Assembly (NCBI GenBank): GCA_033807695.1
Contig: CM066311.1
Location: forward strand, 620,001-684,000
Length of the DNA stretch: 64,000 nucleotides
Direction of reading: 5' to 3'
Origin: Daedaleopsis sinensis
Taxonomy: Eukaryota > Basidiomycota > Agaricomycetes > Polyporales > Polyporaceae
Part shown: in pieces, positions 1 to 11,346 of the stretch
Layout: each line of letters opens with the position of its first letter
Position numbering within the stretch: position 1 is the first letter of the stretch
The notes under the pieces: generated by a model
The model's input: the letters and a program-made list of their open reading frames with translations, nothing else
What the model was told of the DNA's origin: nothing
The model's database searches: none
Position numbers and translations under genes: made by a program

Positions 1-1793
1 CCCCAAGCAGCAGATCAGGCTCCCGTCCAGGAAACTTGTGGTCATAATATCGCTTGCCGTCCGCCGATACACCGTCCCATTTGTCCCTTGTCTCAAGAAT
101 CTAGAGATCGGGCGGCCAGGAGAAACGACGCAAATAGGAATGCGAACGCGTCCCGATCGACGAATCGCTCGCGCCAGTCGTCCGGTTCGCATCAAAGTAC
201 GTGCTTGTCTATCCTTTCTGTGTGTGACCACATCTCGCTGGCTAGGTGTGAACTGAACGCTGGACTGATTGCTACAGATGCGCCACCGCCGAACCCTGCT
301 CCCGCCCCCATCCCCGCCCCTCTCCAAAATTTCCAGATACCCACTTGTCCGAGCTGTCGTCAACCGCAACATCTTCCACAATGTGGCTTGCTTGCACAGT
401 GGATGATGGATCAGTGGGCTCGAGCACGTCAACCCCATCAACCGTTCGTACACAACCGGCATGAGAACGTGTCAAGATCGACCAATCGCTCGGCTGCGCC
501 ACAAAGTTTGTGACGGTCTCTACCTATAGTGCGCATCTCATGCGCGTGTGCTCATGCAAGATTGCGTTGTAGATCCGCCTCCGCCCCCACCAGCCCGGCG
601 CCCACCGCCGCCACAAGATCCAGTAAGTCTACTTATCTCAGCGTTGGGCTTCAGTTTTTGACCCCATACTCGTTGCTTTGTGCCAGTCTCCGCCTCCAGT
701 CGTGCCTCCTCTTCCAAGCAGGCACCGTCGCCGACATCGTGATGATGAGGTGACGAATGCTCCGGTCATACCAGAGGGTACGTACCCAGTCGATCCGGCA
801 GATATCCCCACGCCGCCCCCCTCGCCCCCACCCGTGCAGCCCCCAATCCCTGCCGCTGCCCCATTTGCATACCCAGCTGCTGGTCATCAGCTTCAGCAAC
901 CGCATCGACGGACTTTGCCCGTGCCCGTGTCTCCAGCAGACGCCGCAGCGGCCGCACACTTCGGCGTCGTGCCGCCTTTGGGGGCTGGGCAACCGTCCTG
1001 GCCCCCGCCGGGCTGCACGTTTCCCCTCGTCGGCATCACCCCAATGACGAACGGCAGCGGAGTGTGTAACGTCCCCCTCCCCTACTACCCCACCCCCTTT
1101 GGCCCGGCCGCTACACTCCCGACCCCGTTCACAGGCTGGAGCGTGTTCTCCGGCGGCGGCACACCCCAGGTCCCCCAGGACGGTGCAACAGGCGGGCCCA
1201 TGGTCTGCCCATGGCTCGCGCTCAACCCGGGCAACCCGAACCTCCCGCAGCTCGTGTGGGACGTGCGTCTGCCCCCGAGCCAGGCGCGGCGCATCGCGCC
1301 GCGCGCGGTGACCGTCCCCGCGCGCACGATCTTCGGCCAGTCCCTCCTGCGGCCGACCACGCGCGCGGTGTGCATCGCGTACAGCGCGAGCACGCTCGGG
1401 CACTTCGCGCGCTGGGACCCGATCGCCGTCGACAAGGGCGCGGGCGCGCCCGTGAGCATCGGGGACGCGCTCGACGCGATATACAGGTTCTTCCAGCAAC
1501 CGCTCACCCCAAACGACGCGTGGCGCCTCCAGAACGAGCACCCGCCCGAGGTCTGGGAGGCCGTCAAGGCCGCGTTCACGCGCCGGTGCTGCGAGCACCC
1601 TGGGCTGCCCGAGTACATGTGGCGGCAGGGCGTGCGCCGCGTCGACTGCCTCGGGGAGCGTGTCATGTTCGGGGCCATGTGGATCACCCACACCCCGGAC
1701 GAAGACGGCGGCGCTGGGGAGTATATGCTCAACTTGGGCACGGCGCCGAAGCAGACGCAGTACTTCGTTCCGGTGCGCGCGAGGCACGCGTGA
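1..1793 (+). CDS. DUF6699-domain protein, 5' end probably outside window
   Basis: Four exons are supported: 1-196 (open from base 1), 278-505, 573-622 and 687-1793, all with GT-AG introns and consistent phases. The N-terminal half is proline/serine-rich and low complexity. The C-terminal part of about 170 residues matches DUF6699 as I know it from agaricomycetes: LVWDVRLPPSQAR, then a segment ending AVCIAYSAS, then a VSIGDALDAIYRF-like helix, R-R-C-C and GVRRVDCLGE. The function of DUF6699 is unknown. If the upstream exons are wrong, an internal ATG at 554 gives a shorter protein in the same frame. The serine/arginine segment SRSTNRS occurs twice, before two introns of identical phase. The DUF6699 assignment is from memory of the family; the 3' end is certain. 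Confidence 0.72.
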
Positions 1794-2453
1794 ACGTGAA
1801 CGCTGTTGAGCTGGCCAGATGTTGGCCAGCGGTGTGACGGCCGACAAAACTGCACACGCTGCACACGTAGGTGTGCGGCATGCAGACGGTCGCAACTGGC
1901 TTGCGACGGACTCGCAACCCTCGAAAAAGGGGTCCTAATGAACGGTCTGTGTTCTCGTATAAACTGGGCTCGGTAATGTCGTAATGTCTTGTTATCCTTC
2001 GTCTTATTGCTCTCTATCTTAACTATCTGTCTCTGTCCTCACGCTATCCTCATGTTATCACGCACTATCAGACGTCCTCGCGCATGCATTTCACGCTTTC
2101 ACGCTATTAATTTGATGTTGTACTATAGTCACAGTGTACGGTACAGCTTACGCACTAAATGATAACGAGCTTCTCAAGAAACGCATCCCGTCATATCACG
2201 ATTTCGCTGTATATGTCTCAGGATATACCGACGTGCGACGCATATATGGAGCTTCAATCAAAGCGAGTGTTGATACATAGGTACACGATATGGCATAGAT
2301 ACAGTGGGGAACCGAGCCTCCAGACAACGCGTAGACACTACAATTACAAAGACATATACCGCTCAGTCTATCTCCTCCTCCGCCGTTGTCCGCAATCCGT
2401 CCCTTTCCACCTTCATATACAGAAAATCTAGTGCTCACGCACCGTGCGCGTCC
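1794..2453. other. Intergenic, convergent 3' ends
   Basis: Lies between the stop of the DUF6699 gene and the stop of SDS23, which converge. The stretch is AT-richer than its flanks and short open frames do not show coding character. I see no gene. Confidence 0.6.
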
Positions 2454-4756
2454 CTACGAGTCTTGTTCGGGGACGGGCACCCTCTCTGCCCACCGCGCCG
2501 TCTGCAGGCTGTCGAAGCTCCCGACGGAGCCGACGCGTCTCTGCAGGCCCGTTCGGCTGCTCGAGCGCGAGCGGGCGATGTCCCCGTTGTGCCGCGGCGG
2601 CGACCGCGGCCCCTCGGACGAGGACGTGGACGACGCGCGGCGGTGGCGCTGCATCCGCGTCGGGTCGACGTCCGGGATGTTCGCGAGGCGCGCGAAGAGG
2701 GAGAGCACTGGGCGCGGTCAGCGCACGAACGACTCGGATCGAGGAGCGAGAGGCAGCGGACCGGTGCTCACCATCCACGACGGACACGATCCCGCAGAGG
2801 TTGTTCGGAGTTGCTGAGCTGAAGGTCGGGGAGCCGGATATCGGGGACTCCTCCGTCACGAACACCCGGTGGGCGTTCGCTGTGCAGAAAGCAGCAGTCG
2901 CATGAGCATCCGCGTGACGAGCCGGGGACCAGTCACCTACTCGCAAGCAGCTTCTGCATGGTATAGAGGAGCGTGTTGTTGGGCGTGACGCTGTACACTA
3001 CAACCGCCGCATTCGATCGGTGAGCCACTATCATGGATAAAGACGTAACGAGTGCATACCTGGAAACTTGTCTGCCCCGTCTGTCGAACCGTCGGGCTCC
3101 TATAGTCCGCATCAGGTCACCGCTGCGCATACACCCATGTCATCAACGCGCTTGCCTTGATCTTCGCGATCAGCTGCTGCAGAGGCGTGCCCAGGATCTG
3201 ATTGCTCTGCGCTGGAACGACGACCTTCCCGATATCGGTGACGCTCACCGCGCTCAGCAGCCCGCCCGTCTCGTCGTCGACGACCGCGACGGAGCTCACG
3301 CCCCCTTCGCTCATGAGGCGCATGGCGTCCAGCACGCTGTCGCTCGCCTTGGCGGCGATGACGGAGGTGTACAGGTAGAGCGAGGGGAGCGCGACCGAGG
3401 CTAGCGGCACGGAGAGGAAGCGCAGCAGGGTTGGGGTGCGCTGCGCGTACTTCGTGAACCAGCAGAGGAGCGAGCGGTCCGAGACAAGTCCGAGGTATGC
3501 AGGCGCAGGGTCGGCCGACGGTGGAGCGTGGATGAGCACTGGGCAATCGTCGGTTCAGTAGCCGGCCACGCAATTGAACGGCCGCACCGACCTCTGTGCG
3601 CGCCGCGCGCAAAAATAGTGAGAAGGGAGATGATGGTCGCGTCGTGCGGGAGGACCTCGAGCGGGTTCTTGTCCGACAGATCTGCTCGTGCGATGCCAAC
3701 GCATGAGACAGTCGGCGCAGGCATATGCTGAGGGGGACTCACTGCTTATCAGGTAGGCGGCGACCTTCCCGTTGTGCGCTGCGTCCAGGATCTCCTGCAG
3801 ACGCGGCTTCTCGCGCAGCTCTTCAGTCCGTATCTTGTGCCTAGTAGCTGCAAGAGTAAGGAAGGCGTTCACGTCCGCAAACTGAGCAAGTCCAGTCCAG
3901 AGTCGTAAGGCAATAAAATATCAGTATCAGTATGAGCCGGGGTCTGGTAGTGAGAGGCGATGCGAAACAAAGAGTGAGCGGACGCGCCCATAAATGCTGG
4001 CTTACTCCACAGAGACAAATTAACATTTGTCTATGGAAGTCTCGAGGGGCAAGAAAGGAGATCGTCCAAGTTGCGTCGCAGGCCGCGACTTTCTGAAGCA
4101 CAAACCAACACGGACGATCTAGTTTCACAATCCCACTTTCGTAGCGCGTTCAGAAGAAATGCGATATCGTGTGGAGGTTATGTTCATGTCTGTCGCAGTC
4201 CTACGTTTGATCCTTCGCAAGAAGATCGCTAGAGAAGTTGCGCGACGACCTCGCATTATGGACTCCGCCCACACGCAGACTCGCCCAAGCGGCCTGATCG
4301 GATATTCGTGAAAATGAGTACGCACGTCGAATAGCCCAAGGAACGGAGACGTCTTCGGGGAGCGGTTTGGGGGAGCCTTGACAGCAAGACAGGCCGCGTC
4401 CTTCGAGAGCAGAAGCTGCGACCCATCCGCGCAGTCAGTATCCGTGTCAATGAAAGTCTGGGCTGCCCTAGCAAGGACACAAAGCCCGCGGGCTACTCAC
4501 CTCGCATGCATCCTCGACGCTGGTATCCGCATCCACCGCTACGACCGGGCAGTCGACGATGTCTGCCCAGGGCCGTGCCGAGTTGTCAGGGCGTCGGATG
4601 CACGAGCAAGATGTAGGACCACGCACCTCTCGCGAACACGCCCTTCCACGCCGACACCCACTCCTCCGACTCCGCGTTCGGGGTCGTCGAGAAGGCCAGG
4701 GGCAGGGGCGACTCTCCCCGCGAGCTCGACACCGACAGTCTCTTGCGCATCGACAT
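2454..4756 (-). CDS. SDS23: SDS23/Moc1-type CBS-domain protein
   Basis: Ten exons on the minus strand: 4627-4756, 4501-4562, 4326-4415, 3743-3881, 3592-3681, 3156-3538, 3060-3099, 2941-2997, 2772-2879 and 2454-2707. The joined protein shows four CBS-like blocks with hallmarks of the Sds23 family: DADTSVEDACE, GLFDFADVNAFLTLAATRH, DKNPLEVLPHDATIISLL, LGLVSDRSLL, MRLMSEGGVSSVAVVDD, VSVTDIGKVVVPAQSNQI, HRVFVTEES and CGIVSVVDVLSLFARLANIP. The tail is serine-rich. Sds23/Moc1 proteins in yeasts link nutrient and stress signals to the APC/PP2A-type control of mitosis; here that role is inferred. The intron at 3100-3155 is GC-AG, and the intron at 3882-4325 is unusually long. The start is the first ATG of the first recognised exon; an upstream exon is possible. 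Confidence 0.88.
4013..4120. repeat. Two inverted repeats inside the long SDS23 intron
   Basis: A perfect 8-bp stem with 4-base loop (AGACAAAT-TAAC-ATTTGTCT, 4013-4032) is followed by 9-bp arms AGATCGTCC (4059-4067) and GGACGATCT (4112-4120), with a smaller GTCGC/GCGAC pair nested inside. They would form stems in the SDS23 pre-mRNA. Whether they matter is unknown. Confidence 0.6.
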
Positions 4757-5392
4757 CGTCCGCACGTCGTTTGTCTTCTCGTTGCCGCTGAGCCTGAGAG
4801 CGCGACGTCGAGGGCTAGTCTTGTATGTAGGTCAGGGTGGGGTCTGGGGAGTCTGAGGAGTTTAAGAGCTTGAGAGCTTGGCGGCAGAAGCGAAGCGGGC
4901 GAAGAAAGGAGCTCGAGAAGGCGTTACATGCCAAGCGGTCTGGGGAGGGATGGGCTCCGTCGGTGCCATTGATGAGTGGCAGCGAAACGTAAACGAGTAG
5001 ATAAGATGCGATCAATTATGAGGTCATCCTCTCGTACCCGACTGTAATCAATAACGCTCAATATACCGATCGTCCGGCCTCTATAGCTATGTACATAAAT
5101 GTACTTGTACGTGTGAGCAGAGATCTTATGTCCTCAATGTACTCAAGCGACATTCGTCGTTGGGGATAGCAAAGAGGGATGGCATCGACAGCGTATATAC
5201 ATACGAGCGGACGTCGTGAGCGGTGCAAACGACCGACTCCGAGGATACAACTAGAATACAGACAACTCTATGATAACAGTCTATGGTGAGGAGAAATGGT
5301 AAAAAGAAACCTAGGATACCAAGCTCTACTAATAGCGAAGGGGGAGGGGGCGCAAGAGACGGGGAGAAGGGCAACAGCTCGAATAAACAACA
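4757..5392. other. Intergenic between SDS23 and perilipin
   Basis: Contains the SDS23 promoter and 5' leader (minus-strand transcription) and the perilipin 3' end. A minus-strand ATG at about 4970 could be an alternative SDS23 first exon, but I found no splice donor joining it in frame. No further gene is supported. Confidence 0.5.
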
Positions 5393-6573
5393 TCATACGT
5401 GGCCGTTGACAGTCGCACCGTCGACTGTCGTGACGCCGTTCAGCGTTGTTGTGGTGCCGTTCGTCGTCGTCGCGCTCTGCGTGAACTTCTCCTCCGAAAC
5501 ACGTGCCTTCAGCGCGCCCAGGATCGCCTGCACGCGCGCGCTAGCGGTGTCGAGGATGGGCTGGACGCGCTCGGTGACGGTTTCGCGCACTTTGTTCGCC
5601 TTCTCGGGCAGGGGTTCGGGCGAGGTGAGGATGGTGGAGAGCTCGTTGATGGTCGAGGAGAGGTTGGCGGAAACGTCCTGGAAAGCGGACTGGAGTGTGC
5701 TCGGGAGGGCGGAGGTCGAGGCCTGATGGCAAGGTCAGTTTCCCGCCAAAGAAGCTCGGACCGGGCCGGGACTGACCTGGACCTTGTGAAGTTCGGCGAG
5801 CATGGTGTCGCTGAGGGTGTGTACCCGAGTTTGCGCCGCACCGTAGCTCGAGGAGGCGAGGTCGCTGAGGGACTGGGCGGTGGCGGACGCGCGCTGGATA
5901 ACGACGTTCTGCGTCTTTATCTGGTTGATTTGCTCGGTCGAGTAGGTAAGGAGCTGGTCGCGGAGCTCGCGGGAGAGGTTGTATGCGCGCTGGTATTGGT
6001 ACTGGGCCTCGGAGCTCTCCGCGGGCTTGTCGGCCGTGCCGTTCGGCTGAAGCTGCTTCACGGCGACGGCGAAGTAGTCCACGATAGGCGCGAACCTCTG
6101 CAAAGGACGTCATGAGAACCCACGTGTTGACTGAATTGAAGTTAGGTTGTGCGTACCTGGTCAATGCCCTGGGCGATGTTGTATGCCGGTGTCTTCACTT
6201 TCTCATCGATGGTCTTCGTCGCGACGTCCTTCGCCGCGTCGCTACGGCCCTTGAGGTCCTTCATCACATCCTCGGTCGTCGCATGAAAAGGGTACGGAAT
6301 CCGCGCCTCGACCACGTCCAGGCCCTTGTTCGCCAGGCCGTCCGCGCGGACGAGGATAGGGGCAAGACGCTTCTGAATGGGCTCTGTGTATGTGAGCGCC
6401 TTCTTCGAGAGCTCTGTCGCGGCCGAGTATGTCCCGCGTGTGTAGTCGTTGCTGAGGAGGGTGGAGTTGATCGTGTTGAGCGAGTCCGCCACGAGCGGAA
6501 TGGACCCGACGCGGTGGAAGATGCTGAGCTCGGGCGAGGTCGCTGCGGGGACTTGTTGTGTTTCCGTGGCCAT
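5393..6573 (-). CDS. Lipid-droplet perilipin-like protein (fungal MPL1/CAP20 type)
   Basis: Three exons, 6157-6573, 5777-6097 and 5393-5722, join in phase 0 to a 355-residue protein. The N-terminal perilipin (PAT-like) signature is clear: a start MATETQQ, then FHRVGSIPLVADSLNTINS and a run with SAATELSKKALTYTEPI. Amphipathic helices follow, with DYFAVAVKQLQP and a long alanine/serine/threonine helix region. Fungal perilipins coat lipid droplets and protect triacylglycerol from lipases; in plant pathogens the homologue is needed for appressorium turgor. Length and exon layout fit the basidiomycete family. Transcription runs away from the esterase gene, leaving a 2-kb gap upstream. The start ATG is the only one in frame with the conserved N-terminus. 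Confidence 0.88.
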
Positions 6574-8541
6574 TTCTGACTTACGGTTCGGTGCGCTGAA
6601 GAATGGAGGGGTGAGGGAGGGAAGAGGACTGGAAGAGTGATAAGCAGCGAGTTCTGCGCAGACGCGTTTATGAAGCCCTCGCGCGCCGCATGTGATTTCC
6701 GCCCGATCGACCTTTTCCTTCTGCACCTCGTGGCATTAAACGCCGAATCTAAAATGCCGACTGGGCGCTTCCCGTCCCGCCCCGACGCCTGCAGCGTCGG
6801 AGGTCTTCTTGTCCGACCATCACCATCCGCTTGCTGACTCCATGCTTCATCGCGGGTTATCTTTCTCTGCGTGCTGTTTGAAACACACCGCCAACGACCG
6901 AATTCACGAGCTAGCTTCGTACGTGCTATCTGCAAATTTCCTAGAATCACAGGCCGCAAATCCTCTGCGTGCTGCGCTTGGCCTTGGCCTGGTCGCATCG
7001 ATATCTGTATATTCTCTGGATTACCGATTACTTCCGAGCTCGTCGGCGCAACAACTCACTGTCGAGATGCACGGTTCTCCAGCCGCCTGCATGCATTCCG
7101 GGCTCACGACATCCATGCGACAACGCATACCTTGCAGGTCGGGAAAGGCCTGGAAAGCTCTTGCTGTGGTGAGTCCTGCAGGTCTAGCATTCTACAAGAT
7201 TGACTCCCCGCAAGGCAGGCACGACCTATAGAATGGATAGGGAAGAGGGGCTACTGAACGCCTTCCCCAATATCTACCCATCCGAGTGGCACCGTGGAGA
7301 ATTTAGACGGTTCCCGAACCTTGTTTGGCTCCTCCTATCCGCACTAGCCTCATCCGTGCGCCATGAGTATGCGAGATTTCTCCTTTTCAATACCGCGTAG
7401 CACTGCGGTCTATCAAACAGAGTTCATTTTGATTTTTGACAGTACTTGTCAGCGAGAACTTACCACTATCTGCCTGATGGCCCTATGCGAAGGCTGCACT
7501 TGTCCCGTGATGGAGGTGCGTGTTGACCGTTAAGCTCAGAGTTTTCTAAATATACGAGTTCTCATATGCATACGTAGATGCATACGTAGGGCAGCTTGAT
7601 CATGTGCAGGGTGGTAGACCCTGTGCAGCGGTAGGACCGGCGGCCGGTCCTTTCAGCGTCCACATCTTTCGCCTTGCTTAGTAGAGAACATTTCATACGC
7701 AGAAATTGTCCGGCACACGGACAGGACGGCATCCATGCAAGGTGCGGATAGATCACTCGATGTGGGTCGAGACATCTGGCGTGGCAGTGCCTGACCTGAT
7801 TCGCTTTACTTACTTTTCTATTGGCGTGGTGTAATGGGGCGCAGATACAAGAAGAGCAACTGAAATATTGCGATAGGATACGTAAGTGCCAGCTGCTTTA
7901 TACGCCCTCTCAATTTCCCAAGGGCCACGAACATTATCTCGGAACCAGAACCGCATGCGATCGCGATTCAATATTCAGCGATGATCTGTCGTGTATCGTT
8001 CACTTCTCTTAACTCCCGAGGATTCTACAACGGCTCCTGCAAGAAGATGCTTCAAATGTGGCCAATTGATGTTTGCTGTGTGCGTGAATTCCAGCTGGCA
8101 CAGTCCTCCCCGGGCTCGGGCGCTCCGTGTGACGTCACATCTTCTCATGTGCTTCTCATCGCAACCTGGCGAAGTTCGGTATCTCCCTTGAGGTAGGTTG
8201 CCACTTATCTACAGTACAGCTAGTACTGCTGCTCTAATTACTAGTTGAAATTCGGCTGCTACGGCGACTTCCATGGGCACTCAAGTACTCACAGACAGTG
8301 ACTCATAGTCGCGTCTTTACTACTCCTGCCTATATTTTCGCTCACATTAGCACGCCATCTCTTCACATTCTCATGGATCGATGAACTAAATACACGAATG
8401 CAAACATAGTTCACACCTCCCGCACGGACATTCATCGGCAGCCCGACGCCTCATTCGGATCTCGAGTCTTCCCCACAGCCCCTGAAGACGAGGTCCTGCA
8501 AGTAATTACACATCCGCACGGACCATCGACGACGATCTCCA
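6574..8541. other. Long intergenic region
   Basis: About 2 kb between two divergent genes (perilipin to the left, esterase to the right). Only short unrelated open frames occur on both strands, none with recognisable domains or paired splice sites. It should contain both promoters. I see no gene or repeat in it. Confidence 0.5.
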
Positions 8542-10724
8542 ATGTCTCCCATCCACCTTCAAGAAGAGCTCGCGCAGTCGAAGAGAGCGGTCACCGCAGA
8601 GACCCAGTACGGACCGATCCGCGGGCGGCGTGCTGCGAACGGCGCTGCGGTATTTCTCGGTGAGTGCCTCGTTTGTGTCTATCTGATTGCGATCAGGAGG
8701 CGGATTCGCTCTAAATGGCTTAACGTCACTGTGCGTCCCGTAGAGGTGCCGTATGCGCAACCTCCAGAGAGATTCGCGGACCCGGTGCCGCTTCCTGCTG
8801 GCTACAAGTACGAAGACAAGGAGTACATCCTCGAGAGCAAGTGTGCGTGCTTGTTACATCGTTCGCCGCGCTGCATCGTTTTTACTAATCTATATCGCGG
8901 CGTTCAGATGCGGCCCAGCCGACAAACGACGGCCAAGCGGCGAGTCAGTCGTCTCGCCTACACCGTGTCCTGCAGATACGATGGCTGACGCATACATCAG
9001 GTATCACATTTGAGGACAAGGTTGGCCTCGGCCAGCCAAGCGAGGATCCGTGAGCATCTATGTTCATCAGCTATCCTACCTCTCTCACACGTCGAGTTGG
9101 CCGTAGTCTGTTCGTCAACATCGTCTCTCCGCCCTCCTTCCCTGCACAAGGCGGGTTCCCCGTGAAAGTCTACATCCACGGCGGGTGAGCTCCTTCACCG
9201 CGATGACTGCGACGGCTTAGCTCTTGACATTCCAATCTGTCTAGGTTTCTGCAATTCGGATCCCCTCACGGGCTGAGCGGACAGGCGCAGTACGTCGCGA
9301 CCGAGCGGGCGGAGGTGTGGGTGAACATCGGGTACAGGCTCTCGGCCTTCGGCTTCCTGGCGTGCGACGAGCCCAAGATCGACGGCAACTTCGGGTTCAA
9401 GGACCAGTGGCTCGCGCTTCTGTGGATCCGCGACAACATCAAGGCGTTTGGAGGTTGCTGCATCTTCTTCTGCCCGAAGCGCGACTGCTCATCTGCATCT
9501 GCCACATAGGGAACCCGGACGATGTGCAGGTCACCGGGCTTTCCGCAGGTGTGCTACAGACCCGTCACTCTCGCAGACTACGCTAGCAGTTGCTTACGAG
9601 TGTCGCTGGCAGGCGCACACTCTGTACACCAGCTCCTGCATCACGCCTCGCGCCTCCCGGACGGAGTCAAGGCTCCGTTCAACTCTGCGATCATGCAGTC
9701 GAACGCGATCGTGTGAGTCCCTACGAACGTACACACCACACCTCCGGCCCTCGCTCGCTCTGTCTCCCGTGTGCCCTGCTCTGACATAAGTACCCTTCCT
9801 CGCAGCACGACGCCTAAGACGCCCGCCGAGCTCCGCCCCCAATTTCACGCGTTCTGTGGCGCACTCGGGCTCGACCCGTCCTCGCCTACGGTCCTCGCCG
9901 ACCTCCGCGACCCAGCGAAGGTCCCGGCGGCCTCGATCACACACGCGATCGAGACGGATGCGCTGGGCATCGAGCACAGCACCTTCCGCGGCGCGTGGGA
10001 GCCGGCCTGGCTCGGGGAATCGGACACGATGGAGTGGCAGCGGACTGGGGGGCTCGCGCGCGGGCTCGCCGCGCACGGGGTCACGTCCGTCGTCGTCGGG
10101 GACCTCACCGAGGAGTGGTACGTGTACTCGCTCTCGCACCCGATCGCGACGCTCGAGGACGTCGAGCGGAACCTCGCGCGGTACTACCGCGCGGACGTCG
10201 TGCGGAAGATGCTCGACGCGTACTTGGGCGAGCGCGGGGGCGGCGGGATGACGCCGGAGGAGTTGGTGAGGCTGTTTGGCGACATGTCGAGCGCGGGGCA
10301 GGTGCACCTGCCTGTGCGGCTTTTCGCGCGGGACATGGTGGATGCGGGCTTCCCGATCGTGAGGTACGAGATTCGGTGGACCCCGGAGCAGCTGCGCCCG
10401 TTCGGTACGTGTTCTCTGTTGTCTCAATGCAAGGGAGTTGCTCTACTCACTTCGACTTGGATGTGCACCGCAGGGTACGTCACGCACGGGACCGACCGCG
10501 CGCTGTGGACCGTGAAACTGTCCGCCCTGCAGGACGACCAGGTGAGCGTCGCGCGCAGCTGGGTGGCGACTATCGCGGAGTACGTGAAGCGCGCCGAAGC
10601 GGGGCAGGGCTTGCCTCTGAAGACGGTGCTGACTCTGACTGAAGCGAAGGAGATACGGGAGGTCGGGGACGCGAAGTGGGACGAGTATATGCGGCTGCGC
10701 ACGACGCTTCCGGGCGAGGTGTGA
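8542..10724 (+). CDS. Type-B carboxylesterase/lipase family alpha/beta-hydrolase
   Basis: Ten exons, nine introns, from ATG 8542 to TGA at 10722-10724. Key family features appear in order: YGPIRGRRA near the N-terminus, VPYAQPPERFADP, VYIHGGFLQFGSP (oxyanion-hole HGG), VNIGYRLSAFGFL, NFGFKDQWLALLWIRDNI, FGGNPDDVQVTGLSAGAHS with the nucleophilic Ser in G-L-S-A-G, GDLTEEWYVYSLSHP (candidate acid) and GYVTHGTDRALW (candidate His). The triad therefore looks complete. No clear signal peptide is seen, so the enzyme may be intracellular. Substrate cannot be told from sequence. The splice site inside GLSAG is a standard GT-AG intron, so the active-site elbow is assembled from two exons. Confidence 0.87.
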
Positions 10725-11346
10725 GAGCCCTGGAGATAGCGTATTGCGTCCATCGCTGAAGAAGCATCACGACTCCGGAGATCAATTCAAATGTGAGTGC
10801 TCAATTTGATATGGGCTTTTACTGGCATTGCTGATCGCATGAGCCGTCCAAAGTCAGTCGTGGTGTCCTCATCTGTACAGTAGGTACGGTCTGTCCCTGG
10901 TCGGCGGGTTCTCTATCCAACCCTTCGACAAAACATGACGGGGATATGACATTGGTCCACGCCCATCCCGAGTGGAAGTTCGGGGAGCTCTCCACCAAGA
11001 TGATTCTCGCGGTCCGGACGCGGGGGTCGCATAGGGCAGAACACCTCCAACCGGTATGTTTCCCTAGGCCATCTGACATCCTCCCGGGACTCTCCCCACG
11101 CATGAGATGATGTTCTCCGGCCCGCCACAGCAAAACAGGCTTCGCGCGGACCATGGGTCTTCACGTGGACCGCGCTTGTACGTAGAGGTCGTGATGAGCG
11201 CCTTTCGCGCGCGTCGGACGTGCACACGGTATATATTCGAACAAGGGATGGAGTCGCGTCCGCGACCGCGCGACTGCAATTTGTCTCGCACGACTCGCTT
11301 TCGCGCTGAGCACGCTTGAGTTCCCCTTGGTGGACCGCCGACCAGG
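10725..11346. other. Intergenic with promoter of the MFS gene
   Basis: No gene supported. A TATA-like stretch (TATATAT, 11230-11236) lies about 110 bp before the sugar-porter start codon. Confidence 0.45.

Noticed and set aside
651..1895. Minus-strand open frame of about 414 codons
   Set aside because: Exact antisense of the DUF6699 exon, with Arg/Ala-rich composition typical of a shadow frame in GC-rich coding DNA.
9594..10427. Minus-strand frame of about 277 codons
   Set aside because: Antisense of the esterase's longest exon; no motif.
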